Source of the DNA: Brachypodium distachyon
Lineage: Eukaryota; Streptophyta; Magnoliopsida; Poales; Poaceae
Direction: 5' to 3'
Length of the DNA stretch: 64,000 bases
NCBI RefSeq assembly: GCF_000005505.3
Contig: NC_016131.3
Location: 29,007,001 to 29,071,000 of the forward strand
Positions 11,901-22,048 of the stretch are shown piece after piece. Position 1 is the stretch's first letter, and every line of letters starts with the position of its first letter. Both the position numbers and the translations under genes were made by a program. Under the pieces are notes generated by a model that saw nothing but the letters and a program-made list of their open reading frames with translations, ran no database searches and was not told the DNA's origin.

Positions 11901-12731
11901 CAATTAAATTTTGATAGGCTGAACGAATGACTAGCAACTTGAATTTTCATAAGAATAAAGATTGATTAGCGGCGGGTTTTCGTCCCACGGCAAAATAGTC
12001 GAGACGGCTATGGTGCAGTGGGTTTCTTGTTGTCAACGTAGGTTTGGCTTCCCCCCTCCTTTTCCCTCTGCTTTACTCTGGTTGTATCCAAGACCTTGTT
12101 GTTTCCGTTGTGGCAATGGAAAATGGGGGTCGCCTAGGTCAGAAAAAAACTAAAGATTGATTACACAAGCCACAACAATTGGGCAGTGATCTAGCACAGT
12201 TCATCTTTTCACATAGCGACATGTTTCAGGGAAATCGTTTTCATCTAACCCAAGCTTACCATTTCACAGTATCCCTCATGTGTCATGACACATAAACTGG
12301 CATGTGGATCATACGTACCATGGACTTGTTGTCAATGCAGGTGACCCAGGCCATTTCTCGTTGTGTATTTTGTGTAATTTACCGAAAGATCGTTGATGGA
12401 AAAAAAAAAGGATTGATGATACATTCATCATTCATATTCATATCTCCTCATGCGGGGGTTTCCGCCACCGGCGTGCGGGGCGCACGCGCAAGCGCGCAAC
12501 GCGTAGACGGAGGCCGTCGTGGATTCGGACTCGCAACGGAGCACGCGGCTGGGCTTCTCCTGCTCGAACTCGGTTTGCTCTCTGGCCGGGAGAAATATAG
12601 CTCCACGCATAGGCGATGAACAACTGCTCCATCTTTCTCTCCATCCAATGCACGAGACCACGAGATCGAGAGCACCACCCGGCCGCTTGATAGCGATCGA
12701 CGAGCTCGCGTTCACTTTGCCGCCTGCAACC

Positions 12732-13538
12732 ATGGCCGCGCAGAGCCCTCTCCGCCGCTGGAAGCCGTTCTTCGCCGCCTTCGACAGCATCGACGCCGCG
12801 ATCGAAGCCGCCGACCCGGACCTCCGCCGCGACGAGCTCCGGGAAGCGAGGGGAGACATCGTGGAGCTCCTCTGCAACGCCACCGACGACGACCGGGAGG
12901 CCGAGCGGCTCTGCCTCATCCTCGACGACGCCATGGCCGAGTCCCTCGAGACGCTGCGGCTGGTCCCTGCGATGCCGACGGTGCTCGCCAAAACGGACAT
13001 CGCCAAGGCCGTCCGTGCTCTGCAGAAGCACGAATCGGAGCGGGTTCGCGTCCTCGCCCGCGGCATCGTGAGCCGGTGGGGGGCGACGTTCCAGGACGAC
13101 CTCGTCAGGTTCAGGGCGGCCACGGAGAAGCTGGACCAGATTCCGATGCCCGACCAGATCGTTGCCGACCAGCAGCCTGTCTCAGCCAAGATCCTCCAAC
13201 CGTCAGCCAAGAACACGCGGAAAATCACCGAAATGCCGCCGCCGCAACCCAAGAAGGTGTCTCCCGCTCCCGCCGTTGGCGTCGTCCGCGGCGACCGTGC
13301 CGGGCTCTGCTCCGACGACAAGATCATGGAGGCCACAAAGCGCAAGTTCCAGGAAGGGTACCAAGAAGCGGAAAACGCGAAGCGACAGCGCAGGATACAA
13401 GTCGTAGAGGCGCCGGAGATGCTGAAGCAGAGGCAACGGAAGATGCACCCGATCATCAAGGAGAGGAGCCGAGCAAAGTGCGGGAGCTCCATGATGGTGA
13501 AGAAGACCATCTCCGTCTCCAGGCCTCATAGGGTTTAG
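12732..13538 (+). CDS. TFIIS N-terminal (LW) domain protein, MED26-like
   Basis: An intronless 268-residue frame. Residues from about 45 to 125 match the TFIIS N-terminal helical bundle (LW domain): the stretch LAKTDIAKAVRALQKHESER followed by VRVLARGIVSRWGATF has the conserved Leu, Thr, Val, His, Leu-Ala and Trp positions. The C-terminal half is basic and Pro-rich, with KR-rich nuclear-localisation-like stretches (KRQRR, KQRQRK, KERSRAK). The domain is found in TFIIS, Elongin A and Mediator subunit 26, where it docks to the elongation machinery; grasses have several short MED26-like copies of this layout. I chose the ATG at 12732 (MAAQSPLRRWKPFF) because upstream in-frame ATGs at 12519 and 12648 encode a sequence unlike the family. 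The 3' flank carries a 200-bp duplication and a Helitron insertion. The TFIIS-N domain is secure; the specific assignment to MED26 is moderate. Confidence 0.85.
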   Translation: MAAQSPLRRWKPFFAAFDSIDAAIEAADPDLRRDELREARGDIVELLCNATDDDREAERLCLILDDAMAESLETLRLVPAMPTVLAKTDIAKAVRALQKHESERVRVLARGIVSRWGATFQDDLVRFRAATEKLDQIPMPDQIVADQQPVSAKILQPSAKNTRKITEMPPPQPKKVSPAPAVGVVRGDRAGLCSDDKIMEATKRKFQEGYQEAENAKRQRRIQVVEAPEMLKQRQRKMHPIIKERSRAKCGSSMMVKKTISVSRPHRV

Positions 13539-13736
13539 GGCTCTAGCAATAGGATAGTTGATTTCAGCAATCATGCCTTGTTCATTTCGTGTCTGTATCG
13601 AAATTCTCGAACATGCAGTGATGCAGCTGTAACGAGCAACCCATGCGCAGTTTGCCTGTCCTGTACACATTGATGCAAGGAAGCTGATGAATCGAAAGGC
13701 AGCTCGTGAACCGTGATTGTAATTATATGCCTGTTC
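13537..13736. repeat. 200-bp tandem duplication in the 3' flank of the MED26-like gene, copy 1
   Basis: Copy 1 begins at the stop codon (AGGGCTCTAGCAATAGGATA) and copy 2 begins exactly 200 bp later at 13737 (AGGGCTCTAGCCAGCTATAG). Copy 2 is interrupted at 13841 and resumes at 15974, ending near 16050-16067. Matching landmarks are GTTGATTT.ACCAATCATG, CAGTTTGCC.GT.CTGTAC and GGAAGCTGATGAAT.GAA, at equal offsets once the insertion is removed. Confidence 0.85.
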
Positions 13737-13841
13737 AGGGCTCTAGCCAGCTATAGGAGAGTTGATTTTACCAATCATGTCTTTTTTCACTTTTTCTGTA
13801 TCAAAATTATGGATGCATGCATGCAATGAGATAATAGTAAA

Positions 13842-15973
13842 CTAGCAGACTGACCATGCGTTGCAACAGAACAACAAAGTCAAGCATAGAAACACAGATT
13901 AAAAAAAACATTATAGTTCACAATGACCACATTGTTGTGGCTTATGACTTGTTGCAACAAATATTGCCTTGCACCTGCTTCCCATATATGCTGATTACCG
14001 CACACAATGCATGTGAAAATTCATGTACCACACATAATGCACAAGATAAATTGATCACATCTATCAAGATATCAGTAAAATCCTAAAAGATACAAATACA
14101 CTGTACAAGAATACAAGCACGGAGACACAATCTTGGGAACAAAAACTTACAAGTAAAATTCTGGGGGCTACTCCCTATGTTTTAAACGATCACCAAATGA
14201 AAATAACAAAACAAAAATTTCTCAGGTACGGCCCTGGTTTTCTAATACATCCTGGAAGGAATACGTGTTATATGCATACAACAAAACATATTCCGGGACA
14301 GGAATAATTTCAGTCACTATGGTCCAAGCTGTAAAGGATGCCTGGTACGCATGATAGGCAGTAGAAATGATACCTCCAGGCCCTCCATCTGAAACTAAAA
14401 GCAATAAGACGATAATCAATTACCCATGGATTGCAAGACATCGATTAGAGAATCTTACATTTGCCAAAAGCTGAGTAGTTTTGTACTCAATAGGCAATCA
14501 AGTCGCAATTAAACATTTACCGAATCATCTTCGATTGAAGTTGGTGCCTGCATCTTGAACAGAAAACTCTGTAGGAGCTTGGGTAGATAGGCCCTGAAAT
14601 TGATTAGTCAAAATATACTTTCATTTTTTTAAGACAAACCATCAACTTGGTGCATAATTTTATCAAGTATTACCAACGACAAAGCAATCTCTGGAATACT
14701 ATTGAAATTACAAGCATATGATAGTCATAACACATATCCAATATTGAAATTACAAGCATCTGATAACCATATCATTTCTTATTGGTGTTAATATTTCTTT
14801 CCATGTTGGAGAGCAAGTGCAGCCGCAAGAAGATGTACAAAAAAAAAGGTTCGCAGGTTTCAAAGGAGAAAGATTTGGGAGTTTATTTCATACTCCCAAA
14901 ATCTGATTCCAGTCCACACACAACCTTTTGCTCCTCTCCAATTCCTTTTGATCTGGCAGTGTACTCACCTTGTAGAAGCTCATCGACCAAATTGTCATGC
15001 TCCTTGTCAAATTGAAATAAAATGCCACATAACCGATTACACTCAGTCGTTCACCATATATGTGTGTATCTCTAGTACACATTTCATCAAACACGCGGCG
15101 AGCAGAAATACTGTACCATCATTCGAGTCAGTACATTGGCATCGATATGGATTAGTCGATGGCCATCGCTCGGCGGCGGGCGACGTGGAGTGGTCTGTTG
15201 GGAGTGGAGAAGGCGTGGGCGAAGTCTCCGAGCATCCGTCGAAGGGCTCCTCGCACCGTGATTACAGACGAACAACCCCACCTTACGTTCGTCGTGTTGT
15301 ACTCGACGGCAGCTGAGGTTGTGGTGGTCTCGGCAAACCGAACCAGGCGTCGCTCCACCGGCGACCCCAAGATTGTTATCTCCGGCGGCCTCCCACGGAC
15401 CTGGCTCTCACTCGTCGGCAGCCTCCTGCAACCACGAAAGGGACGGCGAAGGTGCGTACGGTGGCACCACCGGCTGTACAGAGAGGCCGAGATGGGGGAA
15501 AAGGGGAGGAGGCCAGGTGTGGGTGGCGTCAAGGCAGGCGGTGCTGAGACGGACGCGGGGGAGGAAGCCAGGTGGTGGCGAGGGCATTTTAGTCCTGATG
15601 AGATCGCATTTTCAGGAGTTCAGAAGATAGGATTTCTCACCGGGTGCGCGGCGGCGGCGGGCGCTGCCTTGTTCCCGTCGAGCGCATCGGAGGAGACAGC
15701 CTGGAGGGAGCTCAGGCGCGGGGCCTAGCAGAGCCACAGTCAAGATGGTGGCAGCGGCCGGCGGGGTGGATCGGGAGATTGGAGGGATCAGGGGCAAAGA
15801 GATCAGGAACGGGGGCGTCGGTGGAGATAGGGAGGATGCATCTTTTTTGGCTGGAAGATAGGTTGGTTTCGTGCGGGCCATCAAGCTTTTTTTGTTAGCG
15901 AGCGCGGAATTTGGAGGCGAAGCGGACGACGTACGATGGACTGACGCAACTGGAAATTAAGGAATAATAAAGA
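13842..15973 (-). mobile_element. Non-autonomous Helitron with captured gene fragments
   Basis: Read on the minus strand, this 2132-bp element starts TCTTTATTATTCCTTAATTT and ends ...TTGCAACGCATGGTCAGTCTGCTAG. That is a TC start and a CTAG (CTRR) end, with the GTTGCAACGCA signature seen before the 3' end of many grass Helitrons. The host base is A before and T after, the expected AT insertion site. Removing it rejoins a 200-bp host repeat, which independently confirms both ends. Inside are exon-like pieces on the minus strand: 14388-14222 (after TTTCAG, ending in a stop), about 14598-14521 (LPKLLQSFLFKMQAP...) and about 15050-14970 (LCGILFQFDKEHDN...). A GC-rich first-exon-like block lies at 15600-15880. 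Their phases do not chain, so they look like a dead captured gene. No Rep/helicase is encoded. Confidence 0.82.
14222..14388 (-). pseudogene. Captured terminal exon fragment inside the Helitron
   Basis: After an acceptor-like TTTTAGTTTCAG, the minus strand reads about 55 residues (GGPGGIISTAYHAYQASFTA, continuing to ENQGRT) and then a stop. I do not recognise the parent gene. Other exon-like pieces upstream on the same strand cannot be joined to it in phase, so it is probably not expressed as protein. Confidence 0.4.
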
Positions 15974-16067
15974 TGTAGCAGTTTGCCCGTTCTGTACTGC
16001 ACACTTGATGGAAGGAAGCTGATGAATTGAAGGTTGCTCGTGATTGTAATCAATAAAGGTCGCTCAT

Positions 16068-19000
16068 TTTGCTGTTTGAATTCTTCTATTCTGTCCGTAT
16101 TCCAGCTTAGAATTTCAATCCTTCAAGATTTGACAGAATTCTCCTTTTGCTGCTCTTGACATAGGACCAGTTTGAGCTTCAAATTTTGATACCCATGTAC
16201 AGCAAGCCATGATATGCATCCATAAAAGATAAGAAATCTTCATTAACTTTGCAAGATGGATTGCCTTAATTCACATTCACTGTCTGTTGATCTCGTAAAT
16301 ATGACATGGTTTGAACTGGCATATATCAAGTTGTGCCTTCATTTCTCAAAAAAAAAAATGTTGTGCCTTCATTTGGTAACAGCAATCGGCAGTGGAGCCC
16401 TTGCCTGACGTGTGCCTTAATTTCAGTCATGCTCGTAGAATTACAGTCAGGACAGGTGCTAAAATTCAGGTTCAGGATTTAGCAAAATTAACTGAACTTT
16501 TTTTCCCCAAAACATCGCTCCCGGTAACAGGACCAGTCAGGAGCTTGATAGCTTGCACCGGGTGTGCACGTGTCCGGGACAGCGCCACGAAAATACTGCA
16601 AGCTTCTGGCATTGCCGCCGCTGCCTTGGATGGAATCCCTCCCAACTTCTCAAGTTTTTGTTGGTGCTGCCGCGGCTTGATCCATTCAAACACATGCAGC
16701 TGGATGGAAGCTAACTGCACGATGAAAATTGGATACCATGCATCGATCGAGAAGCAGCCTTCGATCGCATGAGGCTCTGACTGAATATGTCCATCTTTTG
16801 GGTTTGGGAACAAGCTCCAGCATGTTCACCTCTAGGCGACTAGGCCACCGGGTTCCGTTTTCCAGAATCCAGAGGCTTTGTGCAGTTTTTTTTTTTCAGT
16901 TCTCCATTTCCCTGGCGTCAGATTTAAAAACTGCAGCTTTACCCCCAAAAATTCTCTGTCCGGGCGACTCCCAACGCAGGACCATAATCAATCATAGAGC
17001 ATAGTTGTGCCACAACGAAGCATATATCTATCAATCACACGGAGTAAATTGCACAAACCATTAGTCACTGTGAGACTTTTGCACAAAACACTCACTATTC
17101 GTACTTTTTGCGTAAAACACATGCTATTCGTCTAATCCGTTGCACATAAGTCCTAATCCGAATTTTAACACGTTAACGACGTTTCTAACAGATAGGACCC
17201 ACAAATCAGTGCCCATATGGCATCTCGGCCTTGCCAGCGTGGATCGGGCCAGGCCAAAGAGGACCTCGGGGCGGCGCCTTCCCAGAGCACGATCTCCCCA
17301 GCGCTGGCGGAGGCGTGAGGCTCGTCCGTCCACGACTTGGACGCGCCCTGCGCGATCGCCCTCGTCGGGTGGCACTCCCGCCACGCCGCCCGCCCACCCG
17401 CGCCGCATCTGAGTTGAGGCGCCGTGCGGCCCGCCCGCGCCTTCCGCCCGGCACGCCCGCACCGCCTCGAGATCCTCTGCAGCATGACCCAATCCACGCT
17501 GGCAAGCCGGCAAGGCTGAGATGCCATGTTGGCACTGACTTGTGGGACCATGAGTCAGAAACGTCGTTAACGCGCTAAAACACGAGTTATGACTTATGTG
17601 CAACGGATTAGATGAATAGTAAATGTTTTGCGCAAAAAGTATGAATAGTGGGTTTTTTGCGCAACAAGACAGACAATGATAAGTGGTTTGTGCAATTTCC
17701 TCAATCACACATGGCATCAGATCGTACATATACCCAGAATTTAGAATCAGCACGTAACCATAGAGAACAAAACAAAAGAGAGATCCCCAACACGGACCTG
17801 CCCTGAATCGAAAGTCGAAACACGTCCTGAACAAATGTGAGCCACAACACCATGCATGCAAGTGGATTCAGGCAATCAGATTGCCAGCTGCTTTCAGTGG
17901 CTCCAACAGAGGAAAGCGCTTGGCCCGACTCCGGAGACGCTGATTTTAGCTTGGCATTGCTCATGAAGGCCACAAAAATGGTTGGCATGGCACACTTGTT
18001 TTGGAACTGGAGGCTTCAACAGAACACAAACCACATCTGAAAACTCTAGCAACTGCCTCTATACTCAGTGAGACAGGAGTCGATCCAAACAAACCCTTAA
18101 AATGTGCTCCCTGTGAAAGTTTCTGGCATTCCCTGTGAAAGTTTTGCTACATCCGAGCAGGAGCAGCGTTTCCAAGAAGAAAAGCTTTTCACCAACATCA
18201 CTATAGAGATGGGTGCTAATATATACAAAATGGAACTAGGATGACGAAAATCTGTTGCAAATGAACGACGGAAGGTTTCTGTTGCTACTTTTTATGCACA
18301 AGGAGTTTGGATTGCGGTGGAGCCTAGCAACAAGGAAGGTGGAAAAGAAATGAAAATGAGCGAAGGTACGATGAATCTGGTGGTTGATGCATCACGAAAC
18401 GGCTACAAATCCTTTCCTTTAAAGCTGGTCCTATAAGTACGCACATCACCGACCATATCTTGTATCCCTGGATCCAGCGAGAAAGATTCATATATCAGAT
18501 AGAGTTTATAGAGTTCAAAATGAACAGAACTTGCTAAAGATTTGAATATAAAAGCAAATTTCATTATCAAAAACTCATGCTGAATTTGATGGGCGGTCTC
18601 TAGATGTTATCCCTGGGTGAAATAAAAATTCCAGAGGCACCGGCCTAGGCCTGGTAATTGGGTCAAATCCACCCCGAACCCACCCCACACTGCACGTAAC
18701 TACCCTAATCACCCAACCCTGGCCAGACCGTTTTTCTTTTCCGATAATCCAAACCACCCCGCACCGCCTGAATATTCCACCCTCACCCGCACCACCCCGC
18801 GTACATAATTCGGTCTAGACGCTGGCTTGACGCTGCTTTGCCTGCCAGCTGCATAGACGTAAACTTCCTTTTGCTGCTGCGTATCGTAGCCTCGTAGGAG
18901 AGCCTTCTGTGGACGGGACTGAACCCGACGGTTTCTGTCGGTCTTCCTAGGCCCCGAACCAGGCCGCACCGAACCGGTTTTTTACAAAAACCAAGCCAGC

Positions 19001-19197
19001 CCAGTTCGTTTGTCCTCTCGGCCCATTTGAGCTCACTCCGATTGAACCCATATGAAGTCCCGGACCGAAAAACCCAAGACACTCCGCACCGAACGCCAGG
19101 CCTACACCGGCCTCTAGTTTCCAGCATTCTACTGTACATGCACATCTTACAACATTAAATCCTCACTCAAATATTAGATATACACCAAAACAAAATA
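16068..19197. other. Gene-free stretch with one Mutator-like element
   Basis: No credible gene was found across 3.1 kb. A 126-codon frame at 16392-16772 has no recognisable features. The part at 16330-16375 repeats GTTGTGCCTTCATTT on either side of an A tract. The Mutator-like element at 17041-17700 is described separately. The stretch at 18640-19110 is moderately GC-rich with scattered short frames and looks like decayed repeat DNA. Confidence 0.55.
17041..17700. mobile_element. Mutator-like element with long inverted termini and a GC-rich insert
   Basis: The ends are inverted repeats of about 180 bp: the left starts GGAGTAAATTGCACAAACCA and the right, reversed, reads GGAAATTGCACAAACCACTT. 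Both arms run through TAATCCGTTGCACATAAGTC and GTTAACGACGTTTCT. A direct repeat TCAATCACAC flanks it at 17031-17040 and 17701-17710, fitting the 9-10 bp target duplication of Mutator elements. The core (17270-17480) is strongly GC-rich and could be a captured host fragment. It encodes no transposase, so the element is non-autonomous. Confidence 0.85.
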
Positions 19198-19310
19198 ATC
19201 CCTCCGTCCCATATTAAGTGACTCAAATTTGCCCAAATATGGATGTATCTATACCCAAAAAGCGTCTAGATACATGTAATATTTCGTCAATTAATATGGG
19301 ACGGAGGGAG
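19198..19310. mobile_element. Stowaway MITE downstream of the DUF1644 gene
   Basis: The ends are TCCCTCCGTCCCATATTAAG and TTAATATGGGACGGAGGGAG, with TA at 19311-19312 and an imperfect TA on the left. It lies about 180 bp beyond the stop codon of the minus-strand gene at 19494. Confidence 0.85.
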
Positions 19311-19493
19311 TATATCCTGAAGTCCTAAGCAGCTGCTCATGAATACAGAATATAGAAGAGATAGTTAATCAGGGGCACTCGTATCAGTGAAAGTCTTTGT
19401 TTGGACTAAACTGTGCTTATTGTGTACTTGTGTTTTTTAGGGGCATGCCGTTAGAATATAGTTCCAAAAACTATGGCGTAAATAGCAGATCAT

Positions 19494-20432
19494 CTATACT
19501 GACCTGTAGTGCAAACTGGCCATTCTTCCAGATGTTGCCATGCTAGGTACAGCCCCTGTGACTATGTATTCATCGTCGATTTCATCAAATCTAATTTCCC
19601 TCAAGTCAACAGCTTGTGTCGGAACCTCAAGGTTAAAGTTTTCCAGATGAGCCTGATTACTGTTCCTCCTTCCACTGCCCCTTCTTTCTCTTGCCCTTCC
19701 TCTTCTTCGGATTCTTGGATATCTACAAAATGCTCTGCAAAAGATACAAGACCACCAGTTCCTCCTAACCCTGCGGAGAACTTCATAGTCTTCTCCAGTT
19801 TCATCATCACCGTACTCAATGACATAATCTCCGAGAACAATTCCATTAGGAACTTGTGCATGTATTGTGCTCAATACATCTACAATGTCAGAAGATTGCT
19901 GGAAGTTCTCCCAATCAACTTGTCTAGCAGGATCGATTTCCGAAGGGCGTGAATCTGGATGCTTTTGTTGTGTGTGCTTCTGAAGCTCATTAAAGTTACC
20001 AGTAAACAAACAGCAATCTTCTTCACAGCATCTCTTCTTCTGGTTAAGATGCAGACGAGCCTCGCCAATAACAATCCATCCAATAACATCACCTCTACAC
20101 AATGGGCAACTGGGGCGATTGTTAGCATGAGATGACACGATATGAATGCTATCAAGAGGAGCCACAGCTATAGATGAAACTTTCGCATTGGCAGGCAGCT
20201 CATAAGCACCTTTAAACCTCTCAAGACAGTTTGAGCGGGTCTGGTCTGTATCACACACAAATGGCCTGCACCCCTTCTCATAAGATGTGCACCTCAGAAG
20301 GACAGCATTGTGAGGATAATCTAGACAGATTGGGCAAGTAACATCCTCTGTCCAACTCTTATCAAGCTGTATGTCCAGATCAAAAGAGCTGGGCCTCACG
20401 ACCTTCTTCATCATCAGATTTCCTGAACCCAT
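19494..20432 (-). CDS. DUF1644 family protein with RING-like zinc-binding region
   Basis: A single coding exon of 312 residues. Residues of about 30-120 hold a Cys-rich RING-like region: TCPICLDYPHNAVLLRC, then Cys residues in CRPFVCDTDQTRSNC, then PSCPLCRGDVIGWIV. This is followed by a C2H2-like segment (CCEEDCCLFTGNFNELQKHT...H). That order is the signature of plant DUF1644. A second conserved block (IVLGDYVIEYGDDETGEDYE) leads into an Arg-rich stretch near residues 225-262. Rice members have been linked to salt-stress response, but the biochemical role is unknown. An acceptor (GCCACAG) just upstream, at about 20482, and a GT donor near 21462 suggest one intron in the 5' UTR, with a GC-rich non-coding first exon around 21465-21600. 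Confidence 0.88.
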   Translation of the reverse strand: MGSGNLMMKKVVRPSSFDLDIQLDKSWTEDVTCPICLDYPHNAVLLRCTSYEKGCRPFVCDTDQTRSNCLERFKGAYELPANAKVSSIAVAPLDSIHIVSSHANNRPSCPLCRGDVIGWIVIGEARLHLNQKKRCCEEDCCLFTGNFNELQKHTQQKHPDSRPSEIDPARQVDWENFQQSSDIVDVLSTIHAQVPNGIVLGDYVIEYGDDETGEDYEVLRRVRRNWWSCIFCRAFCRYPRIRRRGRARERRGSGRRNSNQAHLENFNLEVPTQAVDLREIRFDEIDDEYIVTGAVPSMATSGRMASLHYRSV

Positions 20433-20482
20433 GTTGTAGCAAAACTCCTAACCCTTAACAGGTGTGACTTTTCATAACAACC

Positions 20483-21600
20483 TGTGGCATCAACAAACAA
20501 ACAGATAATTAGCTGTAAGTTACAGGGATTCAAACAGGTCCCGCGTATATTCCACTTCTAGGCCAACCTCCAAATCTCCAAGTCAAATTTTGAGCAAAAT
20601 CTCAAACTAGCAAGTCAATTAAGCAGGATCCCACTTGCACTAGTTACTCCTTCCTAAATATAGGATACCTTTTCCACACAGCAAAACTGCATGTTAGACA
20701 TGCTAGCATTTCCATCAATACAGAACATGATAGCTGATGATAGTCTAAGACACAGTACAGACATCTTAGGTACCCAATCAATGAAGGCAATCATTATTTA
20801 TTCTCCGTAAGCTTGTTAGCCTATATAGAGCTGATAAGCGCTAACGCAACTCATCTATGCAATCATTTCATAAAGCTTGTTCCGGTCATTCTCAAACTAT
20901 GAAGAGTCACAGTTCAACCCCTGACCGCAACAAAATCAACCCCCACTCCCCCTCACCACCACCATAGCCATCTGATCGAACCTAAACAAAATAGCCCATC
21001 AATCGAAATCCTAACACGAATATTCCGGCCTCCAAGTACAATAGAATTGGAAATTAGTAAGCAATCTCCCATAAAACTCGATCTGGGCACTGATCGAAAC
21101 CAATCAAAAATTCCAATCAGCTCCTCCAATCCGCATCTGCGCAGGGCTCCGAGCCCCGCCCACCGGTTGCGCAAAGGAGATCGGGACAGAGCCCACCAAA
21201 TCATGCTACAGGAGTATGTTCACAGCCTAAACCCCGAGCTCTAAAAATCACACGAACCCACCAAAAGCGTCAGAAAGGGAACAAAACAAAAGCAGCCTCT
21301 AATCCCGCAGAACAACAACCGGCATCCGCGAAATCCTTTCCAAAATCCAATCCGAATCACACAAACAGGTGGATTGGTGAGGAGCGCCGATCGATTCAAA
21401 GTGGGCAGAAACGTGGAAAGCAACCAAAAAAAGGAAATCGGGAGGGGAAGAGAAGCGTACCGGCCCTGCCGCTGGCGGTGGTGCGGCGTGGGTAGGTGGC
21501 GGTGGTGCGAGAGGAGAGGAGAGTTGAAAACCCGTACCCTCCCAGCTCTCGCTTGCCAAGGCCAAGGACTTGGAGACGGCGATGATGATGTAGCAGTAGT
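20483..21600 (-). other. Probable 5' UTR intron and first exon of the DUF1644 gene
   Basis: The minus strand has an acceptor ATGCCACAG at about 20482 and a donor GGCCG/GTACGCTT near 21462. No coding frame of interest lies between. The sequence from 21465 to 21600 is GC-rich with CT-rich surroundings, as expected for a promoter-proximal exon. This is inference from splice motifs only. Confidence 0.45.
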
Positions 21601-21938
21601 ACTAGCAGCCTCTCTCTATCTCCCTCCTCTTGTGTACTACTCGCGCAAGTCGCCCTCCATTTCGGCCTTTTTGTTTAGATTTCTAATACCAAGTCGCATA
21701 CCCCCTTCACTCTCTCCACCTTTTCGGTTTTCCGTTTTCTTTATTCTTTGCAAGGAACACACTACACACACGCTCCGTTGCTCTTCCTTTTTTGTTTTCT
21801 TTTTATACGGACTTCTTGCTTTCTTTTAAGGTGACTTGTCGCCTGTTCTTGGATTTAGTTTGCGGTTGGTGCGGAGATCATCACCGTTTTTCAGTTTTTT
21901 TTAAAGATATGCACCGTTTTACTTGTTAAATAATACTA

Positions 21939-22048
21939 CTTCCGTCTCATATTAAGTGACAAAATATTACATCTATCTAAACACTTTTTGGGTATAGATA
22001 CAGTCATATTTGAACAAATTTAAATCCCTTAGTATGAGACGGAGGGAG
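21939..22048. mobile_element. Stowaway MITE upstream of the DUF1644 gene
   Basis: The ends are CTTCCGTCTCATATTAAGTG and CCCTTAGTATGAGACGGAGGGAG, flanked by TA. The core keeps the AAACACTTTTTGGGTATAGA motif of the local family. Confidence 0.85.

Larger units (their letters stand above)
8353..12518. other. Gene-free stretch downstream of the PPR gene
   Basis: About 4.2 kb with no ORF that resembles a protein. The first few hundred bases are probably PPR 3' UTR; a GTAAGG-type donor at about 8381 could start a UTR intron. Two MITEs, one nested in a remnant of another, lie at 8710-8979. Two similar 60-bp segments, near 10290-10350 and 11430-11495, are direct repeats. From 11690 to 11950 the sequence is very AT-rich. 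Confidence 0.6.

Noticed and set aside
12428..13510. 360-codon minus-strand frame opposite the MED26-like gene
   Set aside because: An antisense shadow of a GC-rich coding exon; the plus strand has the TFIIS-N domain.
15159..15728. 189-codon plus-strand frame inside the Helitron
   Set aside because: It has low-complexity Arg/Gly-rich composition with no motif, and the captured exon-like pieces are on the minus strand.
16330..16375. 15-bp direct repeat GTTGTGCCTTCATTT around an A tract, resembling a retroposed insertion
   Set aside because: Only CTC and an 11-A tract lie between the copies, so this is better explained by slippage or a small duplication.
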